In this document: in pieces, positions 22,045 to 31,298 of the stretch | Numbering within the stretch: the stretch's first letter is position 1 | Layout of the letters: each line of letters begins with the position of its first letter | Origin: Chara braunii | Taxonomy: Eukaryota > Streptophyta > Charophyceae > Charales > Characeae | Direction: 5' to 3' | Assembly (NCBI GenBank): GCA_003427395.1 | Contig: BFEA01000379.1 | Coordinates: 1,408,763 to 1,472,762 of the forward strand | DNA: 64,000 nucleotides | Program-made: the position numbers and the translations under genes | Notes under the pieces: model-generated | Databases searched by the model: none | The model's input: only the letters and a program-made list of their open reading frames with translations | Told to the model about the DNA's origin: nothing

Positions 22045-22416
22045 GAGAACAGGAGAAGTAAAAACTAGGCAATTAACGCAGACAGATTGTCGATATGATC
22101 GAGGAGAGATGGATCTTCCCCTCCCTCTTTCTCTGTCGGATACGCGCACGGAGACAACATGATGATTGCAGAGCGCCGCGCGGAGACGACAAGATGATAT
22201 CAGAGAGAGACATCGGATCTACGACGCAAAGCGGAACAAATCTGACAACACGTACGCTTGAACACAGTGGCGCCAACTCAGACGACGACAGCGGCGAGTC
22301 GGGATCGCCATACTGACTCTTGAACCCCCGATACGATCTTCCTGCTGATTAGTCGGATCGCCCGATCCACCGATGTCGCAATGAATTAAAGCTTCAAAAT
22401 AAGATAGCATTTACTA

Positions 22417-22597
22417 TCCAAACGAATCTGAAAAGTAACAAAGAAAATTATAGAAACCAGCGCAATTCAGGAGAATTCAGGAATTTCACACCATGTCTAC
22501 TCAAATTGAATCCAAACCAATCTGAAAAGTAACGAAGAAAGTTATAGAAACCAGCGCAATTCAGGAATTTCACACCATGTTTACTGAAATTGAACAC
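22417..22597. repeat. Tandem direct repeat, two units of about 90 bp
   Basis: Both units contain AATCTGAAAAGTAAC, TATAGAAACCAGCGCAATTC and GGAATTTCACACCATGT in order. The first has a small internal duplication of ATTCAGGA. Flanking sequence (22045-22416 and 22600-22900) shows no supported gene; a 73-codon frame at 22095-22313 has no domain. Confidence 0.8.
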
Positions 22598-22904
22598 TAT
22601 AGTACGTCTTGGAACAGAGAGACGAAATACAACTCACTACTGAGGAGAGAGAGAGATTAAACGAACAAGCTGGACGGTAAACCCCGTCACGAAGGATGAC
22701 ACCCTGACCAGGATCGAGGTCAGGATCCTGACGAAGAACTTGACCAGGTTGCGAACGGAAGATTCCGAACTCTAGAGTCTAAAATGGACCACATCCATCG
22801 TCGACATGGATCGCGATTGAAAGCTTGCCCGCTTGCTTCAGAGCATTGTACTCACAGGAGCACTTCCCGATCATCGAACGAATCTGGCCACAATCACGAA
22901 TAGG

Positions 22905-23006
22905 GACGGATGTCTGAGCGCAATTGCGGTCAGAGCTGAGTCGAAGAAGCTCCTACTATTACGAGTTAGTACTCCAACGGATGTATCTGAGCGCAATTGC
23001 GGTCAG
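22905..23006. repeat. Two copies of a 28-bp motif at the 3' end of the beta-helix gene
   Basis: CTGAGCGCAATTGCGGTCAG with preceding ACGGATGT occurs at about 22910-22935 and 22978-23006. It is near-palindromic around GCAATTGC. The second copy contains the stop codon (TGA on the minus strand, 23003-23005) of the beta-helix gene, so the current 3' end may have been shaped by a repeat insertion. Related motifs lie at 20270 and 25710. Confidence 0.6.
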
Positions 23007-24103
23007 TTAAACGGGAAGCTCTCGGGGCCGCCGCAAAGGCGGCAGCTGTCCACGACGGCATGCTGCCTGATACTAGGAACGCCATAGACACTGAGCTTCG
23101 GCGGGTAGGGGCAGAAATTTACAAAGACAGGAAGCGGCCCACCAGAAACCAGAGCGAGATCGTTGCCTTTCCCGCTCAAGGCCTTGTTACCTGACATTAC
23201 CCCGCCGCAGAAATGCGCTTTCAGATCGGACACGAGAGTGACTGCGCCACCCATCGTCTTTGCTTGATTGCCCTTGAACTTCGTCTCCATCACGTACACA
23301 TCCGCCCAATTCTCGATACCATTCGGTTCAATGAACATAGCCCCTCCGGAGCCTCGAAGCGCGCTGTTGCTTTCGAACAGACAATTGGTAATCATGAGAG
23401 GCTTCTCTCCGACCCCCCATAGATACACTGCGCCGCCGTCGTCGTTAGCGGTATTGCGGATAAATGAGCAGTTCTGCAGTTTGCCGCCGCCGCGCGAGTT
23501 GCTACAGAGCGCGCCGCAAGAGGAGTTGGACTGATTGTCGATGAATACTGTGTTCGATATGTCGAACGTCGGATCGCCAATCCCGAGAGCAACGACGGGG
23601 GCTCCTCTGTTCGCCCGAAACAAGCAGTTCTTGATGACTACATTGCACTTGCCGCTCACAGCTCCATCCTTCGCTTGCCTGATCTCTAGATTCTCTAGTT
23701 TGATCAAACAGCCTGGGGTGTAAGTTACAAAGATACCGAACTTCTTGGCACCGTCGATGACGCACTTCCGTTTGCCGCACTCGCCGCGTATCACGAGTTG
23801 GCCTTGGTAGGGAATGACTGGGAGAGCTTTAGTCAGGATAACATCGGTCTTCAACACGATCACCTTCCCCTTCCCCTTGCCGTTAGACTCGGTGATGGCT
23901 TTGGCCAGGGCGATCTCAGCGGCGGAGGAAGCCGCGAGAGAACGACGAGCTGACTCTGCTGCTCTGGATTGCGCGCCGTGTGCAGCAGCAGTAGCTCCTG
24001 GTCTGTTCCTGCTTCTCCCATCAGATGGCTTCGCCAATGACAGCACCACCATAGCCACGACAACCACCGCCGCCACTAGCCGCTCCTTCCTGAATCTTCC
24101 CAT
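23003..24103 (-). CDS. Secreted right-handed beta-helix protein
   Basis: This intact, intronless-looking frame of 366 codons is the one convincing host gene here. I start at the ATG at 24103: an upstream in-frame extension begins with GTG, not ATG. Residues 1-25 form a signal peptide (basic start, hydrophobic core VAAVVVVAMVVLSLA), so the product is probably secreted or wall-associated. Residues 80-330 form a repetitive solenoid with FxxN motifs (FRAN 162, FIDN 187, FIRN 214, FESN 243, FKGN 276) and GGA motifs (223, 253, 285). This is the FxxN/GGAI pattern of the polymorphic-membrane-protein repeats and pectin-lyase-like beta helices. No pectate-lyase catalytic pattern is evident, so enzyme activity is not assigned; binding or adhesion is as likely. 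The last residues precede a stop lying in a dispersed repeat. Confidence 0.85.
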   Translation of the reverse strand: MGRFRKERLVAAVVVVAMVVLSLAKPSDGRSRNRPGATAAAHGAQSRAAESARRSLAASSAAEIALAKAITESNGKGKGKVIVLKTDVILTKALPVIPYQGQLVIRGECGKRKCVIDGAKKFGIFVTYTPGCLIKLENLEIRQAKDGAVSGKCNVVIKNCLFRANRGAPVVALGIGDPTFDISNTVFIDNQSNSSCGALCSNSRGGGKLQNCSFIRNTANDDGGAVYLWGVGEKPLMITNCLFESNSALRGSGGAMFIEPNGIENWADVYVMETKFKGNQAKTMGGAVTLVSDLKAHFCGGVMSGNKALSGKGNDLALVSGGPLPVFVNFCPYPPKLSVYGVPSIRQHAVVDSCRLCGGPESFPFN

Positions 24104-24204
24104 CTTCCCACTTCTTCCACACACACTTCACTAGTTCGTCTTTCTCCCCTTGCACTCTCGCCCACCACTTCGACTGTGCTCTCAAATTACACCATTCACA
24201 ACAC

Positions 24205-24206
<2 letters not shown>

Positions 24207-24278
<72 letters not shown>
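24207..24278. repeat. (CT)n(GT)n microsatellite upstream of the beta-helix gene
   Basis: A (CT)n run (24207-24243) is followed by (GT)n (24243-24278). It lies about 100-175 bp upstream of the ATG of the minus-strand gene, so it is probably in the promoter or 5' untranslated region. An ATATATG motif lies just beyond it (24281-24287). Confidence 0.95.
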
Positions 24279-24350
24279 TCATATATGTCTCTCTTCCTCT
24301 CCCTCTTCCTCTCTCTCCCTCGGCACAACCGGAATAACGGCAATCGGAAT

Positions 24351-24545
24351 AAATAAAATAACGCTCGCTCACAAATCCGACAGTGCAGGCTAAATAAAAT
24401 AACGCTCGCTCACAAATCCGACAGTGCAGGCTACTAGAGTATAGCAAGGCCCTTTATGTCCGACAGTACAGGCTAAATAAAATAACGCTCGCTCACAAAT
24501 CCGACAGTGCAGGCTACTAGAGTATAGCAAGGCCTTTTATGTCCG
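24351..24545. repeat. Promoter-proximal minisatellite, 41-bp unit
   Basis: Three copies of a unit (AAATAAAATAACGCTCGCTC, then ACAAATCCGACAGTGCAGGCT) are present. Copies two and three are each followed by CTAGAGTATAGCAAGGCC and TTTATGTCCG, giving a higher-order repeat. It sits 250-440 bp upstream of the beta-helix gene start and could vary between strains. Confidence 0.9.
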
Positions 24546-24599
24546 TTCCCGTCCGTCTGCCGGTTTATGTAAGGGGTATGTGCCTCTCTATCGACCTAT

Positions 24600-24712
24600 G
24601 GGCGTCGCTCCATTACTCACCAAATGTGCAAAATGAGAACGAATCGTCCGCTAGAACACGGAGAAATACACCGCTCTACTTTTTTGTCGTTTGTGCATGT
24701 GGAGCGAGGCCC
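24600..24712. mobile_element. MITE-like foldback, GGGCGTCGCTCCATTACTC end
   Basis: The ends GGGCGTCGCTCCA and (complement of right) GGGCCTCGCTCCACATGCAC form imperfect inverted repeats. The interior has AAATGAGAACGAATC and CCGCTAGAACACGGAGA, shared with the foldbacks of the first 2 kb and with 25296-25418. It is non-coding. Confidence 0.6.
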
Positions 24713-24755
24713 TGTACATGGCGACTGAAAAATGCGAAAGCCGGACCGACGACCC

Positions 24756-24920
24756 GGGCCCAAGTCCCACTAGCAGCGTTGAGTTTCGTCGACGCCTGAA
24801 TCTGAACGTGTTTGTGGAGATGTGCAGAAATCGAGTTAAATTTCCTCAACCGCAAATTGCCACAAACAGGTCCAGATTCAGGCGTTGAGGAGACTCGACG
24901 CTGCTGGTGGGACTTTCCCC
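24756..24920. mobile_element. MITE-like foldback, sister of 18306-18472
   Basis: The arms are inverted over more than 50 bases: left AAGTCCCACTAGCAGCGTTG, and the complement of the right AAGTCCCACCAGCAGCGTCG. They continue inward through CGCCTGAATCTG and CACAAAC. The same inner motifs occur in 18306-18472, so the two are one family. No coding frame. Confidence 0.8.
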
Positions 24921-25108
24921 GAATAGCGACATTGCGATTGCGATTGCGATGAGGCGTAGCTGCACTGCGCAACATTCGTCATGTATCCGGACCAGATGAT
25001 ATCGTCAATACGTTCAAAATGTGTGGTAAGTACGGATGCGCCTAGTGGACAGAGCAGTCCAGAGACGTATCGAATGTTTTGCCCAGCAGAGCGGAGCCCA
25101 TGGTCTTG

Positions 25109-25218
25109 GGGCCTCGCTGCACTAGTCGCCATCCGCCAAGATTTCGAATGCATCTGGATAGATATAAGTCCAGATGCAATCAAAATGTTGGCGGATGGCC
25201 AGTAGTGCGACGAGGCCC
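25109..25218. mobile_element. Compact MITE, 110 bp palindrome
   Basis: The left end GGGCCTCGCTGCACTAGTC and the complement of the right end GGGCCTCGTCGCACTACTG are followed by GCCATCCGCCAA in both arms, then ATTT and TGCATCTGGA around the centre. The two arms make up nearly the whole element. Flanks TTG and TCG do not give a clean target duplication. Confidence 0.85.
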
Positions 25219-25295
25219 TCGATCTGCGGTCGTAAACGGCCGATATTCCTTTCCCGAGGGAAAGGAACTCTCGGCGTCGCTGGCCCGCAAAACAT

Positions 25296-25418
25296 GGGCC
25301 CTCGCTTCACTACACAACACTGAAACGTGCAAAATGAGAATGCATCTTCCCCTGGAACGTGGAGATGTACACCGCCATAGTGTTTGTCTTTTGTGAAGGT
25401 GGTGCGTAGTGGAGCGCG
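25296..25418. mobile_element. MITE-like foldback, GGGCCCTCGCTTCACTAC end
   Basis: The left end GGGCCCTCGCTTCACTACAC faces a right end reading GTGGTGCGTAGTGGAGCGCG. The interior matches 24600-24712 (AAATGAGAATGCATC, GGAACGTGGAGA, and a TTTGTCTTTTGTG motif). The right end is eroded. Confidence 0.6.
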
Positions 25419-25489
25419 AAACTCAGCAACACGTTCTCCCGCGCAGAAGGTCAGGCCTCCGCCATGGTTCCTGCCGTTTTGTTTTGTTT

Positions 25490-25661
25490 TGTTTTTTACA
25501 AAAAAAGGGCGACGGTCTTGAGATATTATCATTGAGCTCACCGGCCCCAGGCAATTTATTAGTAGTTGGTTTCACTCATCAAGTTCCAATGCATCTGGAT
25601 TCGAACACAGGTCTGTATTTCAACAGTTCATGGGTGTACCCACTGAGCTAGGCTCTTGGGT
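25490..25661 (-). mobile_element. tRNA-headed SINE (family 1)
   Basis: This minus-strand copy aligns with 18056-18259: head with TAGCTCAGTGGGTACACCC and GTTCGAATCC, body with GGCCGGTGAGCTCAATGATA, then GCCCTTTTTTTGTAAAAAAC as tail. The head motifs are better preserved than in the 18-kb copy. Confidence 0.75.
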
Positions 25662-25669
25662 TCCTGCCC

Positions 25670-27390
25670 TTTTGAGGGCGTACTCGCACTGCCACTCTCC
25701 CAAACGTATCTGACCGTAATTGCGACCGGATCTGGATGCCTCTGGCAGAGTAGTGGGGCCCTGAATTTGACGAGTAGTGGGGCCACGAAAGGCGGAAAAC
25801 GAGGATGAATCTTCAGCGCCGGCAGAGTTTTTGTCTTTTGCGATGACAGCAAGTAGTGAAGCGAGGGCCTTAGCAACGCTTTCTCCCGCGCGAAGCCAGG
25901 CCACGTATAGCCGCCATGGTTCCTGCCGTTTTGAATTGGACGAGTGGTGGGGCAGGGCCGACAAGAACGAGCGCGGGAAACAGACACCTGCCATAGTTTC
26001 CGTCTTTTTATATTTTCCACCACTCATGAAATGTCTAAAATTGTCAATGCACTACCGCACAGAACGAGGACAGGTACGCCCGCCATGGTTTCCTTTTTTT
26101 TTTCTTTTTTTTTTTTCTGGGTTCCGGGCTTTTCGAATTTGGTGAGTGGTGGTTCAAGGCCAGAATTCAGCGAATGTGGAACGCAGCCCCGTGAAGCGCT
26201 GCGCTACCCGGCGTACTCGCTGTCCGGAGACGGCAGCGCTCTGCGTCGGCAGCGAGTTTGGGATTCGGGGTGTGGGGTGGAACAATGTTTTCCTGGATGA
26301 TCTCTAGGTTCGGCCATCGCCCTCAGCTCCGAAAAGGGGGCGATTCCAACTCCTCTTACAACAGCCATACTACAACAGAATCTACAAGAGTCAGGTAACG
26401 AGTGCAGTGTGAACACGAGGAAGGGAGAGTGAGTCCAGTACGTTGTCGCGGGCACATCCAACAGCGGCACCTCTGGAGGCAGTGGGTGGGCAGCCGGTGG
26501 TGGTGGGACTGGTGTTGGGAGGAGCACATGAGTACTATTGACTATCTCTACTGGGAGCGTGAAGACCTGAAGCTCTACGGGCAGCGGCGCCACCAATGGG
26601 AGTGGGAGTTCCTCTGGTGGCGGTGGGAGCATCTCCGTTGGAATTAAGGCCGCTGAGTGTTAACTAAGCCACTCTCTAGCACGAAATATTTAGAGTGCAT
26701 TAACCCAGCCATAATTTTTTACTCCTTATGAGTGGCTTACTTCATGACTATCATGCACGATAATATCTGGAAATACTGTCACCCTCTTTCAAGCTCCTCC
26801 TGCTGTGTGCTTTGGTGTCACTGGCAGCAATCTTGATTGTATTTACTCATTAGTATTCCGTATCTGGGCGTATGTTTCGTTTGGAGCACTCTTCCTTTGT
26901 TTTCTTTTATGCAAAACCTCGTGTAGTGCAGTACTTCGCTCATACTCTGGATTGGGTCGTAAGGCTGGATTCAGGCAACCCTCCATCCCTATTCCCATAT
27001 CAGAGCCTTAGTATAACATAGTAGTTCCAAAATTGAGTGTAACGTTTATCTCACCGAATCTTACCTAATCTAGAGGCTATTTCAAGGAATCTTCACTGCA
27101 GGTTCTCGGCTTAAGGTTGGTAGGTAAATGTCGAAGGTCAGGGGTTGTTCGTAGAAGGCAATGGAACTATTGGAGGTGGTGGGAGACCTAATAGTTGTGG
27201 GAACGTTGCTGACCTACTATGGCACAACTGAATAGCATTTAGCTGTCAAGAGAGCAAACTTGGGTTGTACCCATTGAGATCTAGGGTGCCTGGGAGATGG
27301 CAGTTCCTACAGAGGTCCAAGGGTGCAAGGTGGCAAATCTCGTCACGGCAACCAGGCTCCCCACGACTACTAGTTGCTGCTCTGTCGGGC
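25670..27390. other. Gene-free stretch with foldback fragments
   Basis: 25700-26170 contains further pieces of the GAGTAGTGAAGCGAGG-type foldback family (25770, 25855, 25945, 26140). 26204-26632 holds a proline-rich minus-strand frame of 142 codons (LPPPPEELPLP) with no recognisable domain; it may be a chance frame in a GC-rich repeat or an eroded gag. 26640-27390 shows nothing recognisable. Confidence 0.45.
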
Positions 27391-29895
27391 TGTGACGCCC
27401 AACCTCACGCCCAGCGCGACTTCCTGATCGGAGTGGGATGTGGGCCTGGAAGTGCGAAAAGGGGTGTGCCAAGGATTTTTGGGAAAGTAGAGTCCCTGGT
27501 CAGAACTGAGATCTCCTGTGACAGGGTCTTTCGGGGGCACGAGTGCAATTTGGCCAAAAAGTGCGCCTTCGGGTTACACGGCAGATGATACGTGTGGTTC
27601 GCTCAAGACCGAGCAAGCCATTGGTTTCGGGGACGGCGGTTCGGGGGTTGGTCCCTTCGGGGTAGGTGGGGTTCCGATGGGTCCGTCTGTCGGGAGTTGC
27701 CACGTGGCGCTGATCGTCGTGCGTGCGGGTCAGGCCTTCTGAACTCAGGGGTTCTCTGATCACCGCGTCGTCGACAGTTTTCGCAGGGTGTGCTGGGCCT
27801 GTAGGGGGCTATGGCCGGCCACGGAACGACGCTGAGTTGATGATATGGAAGAAGAAGGCGAAAGGGAGGGAAACTGGTAGTGATGACGACAAATCCTGGG
27901 TGGATAAAGTAGTAGGTATGATCGGGAGAAGGGAAATCAGAGCACCGGGGGTTGCTAGAGGTGGCGCAGTGGAATTCCCGAGGACATAGTCGATTCTCAG
28001 TGTGGCAGGGGTATCGCTGCCTCAGGATTTCGTTTATCCATGTGGTGAAATAATCCGGGTTGTAGGATGAGTCAGAGTTCCAAGATCGCGTCATCATGTC
28101 ATTGCAGTATTCTGGGCTGCCTAAGGACGGGTTCGCGGCGATCACGGTCACCGCGTGCGAGCACGTGCAGGCCGTGCGAATAGCATCGGACTTACACGTG
28201 CTCCTGCGGGACGATTGCGCCGTTGCGGATTTCAAATCGGCCACTCTCACTCGGACAGATTGAGGGCCCCGATGAGTCGACGCCCGAGAATACGTGTAAG
28301 TGCGCAATCTCCGATCGCGTTCTACACGTGTCCCCGCGCGACTTCACCGAGCCCGGCGCCCGACCGCCTAATCACTTCGTGAGGTCCTGAGTTATGCAAG
28401 ATGCACTGCTCACGAAACAACTCGATCCACAGACAGCACGCACCCGGACAGAATCATCAATTGCGCAAAATTCCTAGTCTATGCGCGGGTGCATAGAACA
28501 CGACGGACAAAAGAAAAGACAAGAGATTTCCCGTAAAAGGCAAGCAAGCAAGCATAACCTTCATACATTCGCATCCGCAGTAATCATACATACAATGACT
28601 CATGGGCAAGGACAAAGATAAAAAACAATCGAAACTCGGCCTCCATGGAAATCGCAAAGATAAATGCGAGCACAAAAATCAAAGTCCGGGTCTCGAAAGA
28701 CAGAAAGGGAAACAAAAACAGGCGGATCGCCCGGAACCGTATTCAAAACTTATATACACAAGACAGGGGGGAGAAGAGACGAAAGAAACAGCAACTCCGC
28801 ATCCATCGACCTCAATTGTCTCTTCCTCTCTCTCTTCCTCTCCAATGCGGACAGTCCGTCCTCGCGCCCCAACCCACGAAGCCGTCACCCCGCTTAGTCC
28901 TCCTGCACCCGTTACGTTCGCCCGCGCCCACAGTCTGTCGTGGCCCGCGTCAACCCCGCGCGTTTGGCACCAGCTCGTCGTGTCGCCCGACTCCTACTCT
29001 GCTCACCTTTTACTTCACTCGTGTGCCGACCCTTCCTGATCGAGCAACCCCGAGCTTCCAACAACGGGTTAAGAGAGCTAACTAATCGCGCAGCCGGAAT
29101 TTATTGCGTGCATGCATGCGCGAAGAACACCGAATTACAAGGACTTAGGAGAGGGGAAGGGGGAGGAGTTTGCCTGCATTTGCATGGTCTTATCGAGGCG
29201 TGGGGGACGAAGCTACTCTCCACGCATCGACCCGATCATGCAAACCGCGGCTACCAAAAGTGCAGCAAAAGAAGGAGAAGGAGGGCGGGAAAGACAAAGC
29301 GCAAGAAGAAAGATATAGTTACAATGACGCCCGCCCAAAATTATAGTTACACACACGATTAAGGCGGCTACTAATTAGAGTATCGTTGTAGCCGCATGAA
29401 GAAGCGCGTAGACAAAAAAGCGCCTTGCGGCAAAAAAATCCTAATTACTAAATTCCTAAATCCCTATCTAATGCGAAGAAGCAAAAAACATAAATTTCAG
29501 AGGGGACGTCCGAAATTCCGAGAGCCATCGGGGCTCGACAAAATCCGAAAGAAAACTCAAAAGAAAACTCAAAAAGAACGAAGGAATTTCTCACTCGATG
29601 TCCGCTCCCAAAAGATCGGAACCGAAACGAAAGAAACGACGTCAACATTTATTAATCGCGCGCGCGGTGGCGCGCCAGACATCTAGCCGACCAATCAATC
29701 AACCGGCCATCCCAGGACACACCCAACTCTGAACCTAACCATCCGTAAAGAAGCGACGAAAAACACGAAAAAGCAGGGACACCGATGCAATTTCTCACTA
29801 ATCTCGATCTCGCGTAATTGGCCCAACCTTCCCAACTTAGGACCCCTCATTGCAACCGCGCAAAAAATCGCGCGTTACAGAAAGTGGTTCGCAAC
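27391..29895 (-). mobile_element. Solo LTR of the TGTGACG family (copy C)
   Basis: It begins TGTGACGCCCAACCTCACGC and ends GTGGTTCGCAACA, where the sister copies end TTCGTCACA. It aligns along its length with 6414-8794, including GGGGTGTGCCAAGGATTTTT near the left end and CCCCTCATTGCAACCG near the right. Length 2505 bp. The flanks (GGGC, TACC) show no target duplication, so it may derive from recombination between elements. The minus-strand TATA position reads AATAAATT. Orientation is inferred from the PBS-linked copy at 49.4 kb. Confidence 0.8.
27603..28307 (-). CDS. Conserved sense-strand reading frame within the LTR (copy C)
   Basis: This 234-codon frame contains an ATG at 28094 equivalent to the ATG at 7062 in copy A. 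From there it reads TRSWNSDSSYNPDYFTTWIN and onward with clear residue-by-residue similarity to copy A, to a stop inside the LTR. No domain, signal peptide or membrane segment is seen; composition is Pro/Arg/Ser rich. If the LTR is transcribed on the minus strand from the TATA region, this frame lies in the 5' part of the transcript. A non-coding explanation (shared LTR ancestry with few stops by GC bias) remains open. Confidence 0.3.
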   Translation of the reverse strand: MRTYTYSRASTHRGPQSVRVRVADLKSATAQSSRRSTCKSDAIRTACTCSHAVTVIAANPSLGSPEYCNDMMTRSWNSDSSYNPDYFTTWINEILRQRYPCHTENRLCPREFHCATSSNPRCSDFPSPDHTYYFIHPGFVVITTSFPPFRLLLPYHQLSVVPWPAIAPYRPSTPCENCRRRGDQRTPEFRRPDPHARRSAPRGNSRQTDPSEPHLPRRDQPPNRRPRNQWLARS

Positions 29896-30324
29896 ATACC
29901 AGTATTGGTGTTGTATTCCTTCGGTGGAAATTACTTGATCTGATTGTTGGGCGAATCCTTGTCTTCAACTCTCCAGATTCCTTTCTATTTCACAATCTGT
30001 TATTTGGCTTTGTTCATTAGGGTTTAGTTATACCATGACTATTATAATTTCAAGTGGCAGTTCGCCGTTTTCTGGCCATCTGCATAGGCTGGACTTACAG
30101 GCTTGCTACAAATTTTTCGAACATGGATTTTGAATTGGTGACAGTTTAAGGGTGCTGTCTGTTTAGACATTTAAGTACAATTCCATATGGATAACTGGTT
30201 TCTCAGCTCTGGTGCTTAACGCTTGGAAATGCATTTGAAATCGTTTTGGGTTGTCGGATAGGAATTAAGACTTTTTTACTGCGCTTGAGGGGAATGTTTT
30301 TGAGAAGCTTCTTTGAGATAACAG
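29896..30324. other. No recognisable gene
   Basis: Ordinary AT/GC-balanced sequence between the LTR end and the next retroposon. No repeat, RNA or domain is recognised. Confidence 0.5.
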
Positions 30325-30492
30325 AGTGAGAAAATGGAACACTGGACCCGGTTTCCAGTTCTGGCAAAGCTGGGTAATGGCCCCAGTATGTTCGTCCGGG
30401 TTGAATTGTGAAGTTCCCGGCCTCTTCTGAACTTCTGTTATTTGTAAAAAAGGTGACCAACTTCTCCAAAAAAAAAAAAAAAAAAAAAAAAA
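30325..30492 (+). mobile_element. SINE-like retroposon, A-tailed (family 2)
   Basis: The copy begins with ACACTGGACCCGGTTTCCAG, followed by AATGGCCCCAGTATG and CCGGGTTGAATTGTGAAGT, and ends in an A run (30470-30492). Its 5' part matches the family core at 2265, and its 3' part matches 5600-5722, linking those two pieces into one family. Confidence 0.65.
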
Positions 30493-30636
30493 GAATTCAG
30501 CGAATGTGGTGAGCGGAGGAGCAAGACTTTCCGCTATGGAAAGACACACCCCCCATATCTTTTGTCTGTTGTGCATGTGGTGCGCAGTGGCAGGCCCTCT
30601 GCCACTAACCAAATCCGTAAACGACATCTGTCCATC

Positions 30637-31082
30637 TTTTTTTTTTTTGTAAAAAAGGGTACGTTTTCTCTTCATATCCCCTACTATTTTTTGTAAAAAG
30701 GAGTCCGTATTCTCGTCATATCCCCCACTAACTGCTTGTTCCAATGGTCTTTTCTCCTTACCTCCCACAGGTTACCTACCTTCTCGGATAGAAGTAGCAT
30801 AGGCTATCGTAGGGTTATGGGTCTAGGGTCTACACCTACCGCCCTACTTATCTCTGCTCAGTCTGGGGAGCAACACCCATGCTCCTAACACCTGGAGTGG
30901 GCTGGAAAGACCAGTCACCACTTCCACAACCAGCCAGGAGGGTCAAGCAGACTATCTCAATCAGTGCAGTTGAAGTATCTCCCCACAGGGGGCCTTGGGG
31001 AGTCAGCCGTGGGGAATAGATCCCATGACCTCCTGTGTACCACTTACATGCTCAACCAACTGAGCTAGGCCGATTGGCCTAT
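30637..31082 (-). mobile_element. tRNA-headed SINE, about 445 bp
   Basis: On the minus strand the head (31082-31018) has box A TAGCTCAGTTGG and a GGTCATGGGATC box B region. A body of about 350 bp follows, then two copies of a terminal motif (GATATGA-GAGAA, then CCCTTTTTTACAAAAAA or a variant) ending in an A/T run. The head resembles 5814-5887 and the terminal motif resembles the tails of family 1, so it may be a longer relative with a duplicated tail. Confidence 0.65.
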
Positions 31083-31298
31083 TTCCTTTTTTTTTTTTTT
31101 TTTTCACTAACAGCTTACATTCTCCGCTCTAGTTCTTCGTGAACTTTTCTCGAAGATGAAGGGGTGTAGAGCAGATGCTCTCATTGGTAAGGTTTTCTAC
31201 GACATTTTCTGCACTTTCAGTTCCAGTTCAGGATTGGGATTTCACCAGGGTTCCTGGATGGGGCCAGGGAGTGAGGCCATCTCTGATGGGACTCTCCC

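Noticed and set aside
22257-22290. Lys-tRNA type PBS (TGGCGCCAA) of a retroelement
   Set aside because: No LTR end, gag or polypurine tract around it; a chance match of 8-9 bases.
24104-24124. Longer start for the beta-helix gene
   Set aside because: The extension begins with GTG, and the ATG at 24103 directly precedes a standard signal peptide.
26204-26632. Proline-rich 142-codon gene on the minus strand
   Set aside because: Composition only; no homologous frame or domain, adjacent to repeat fragments.
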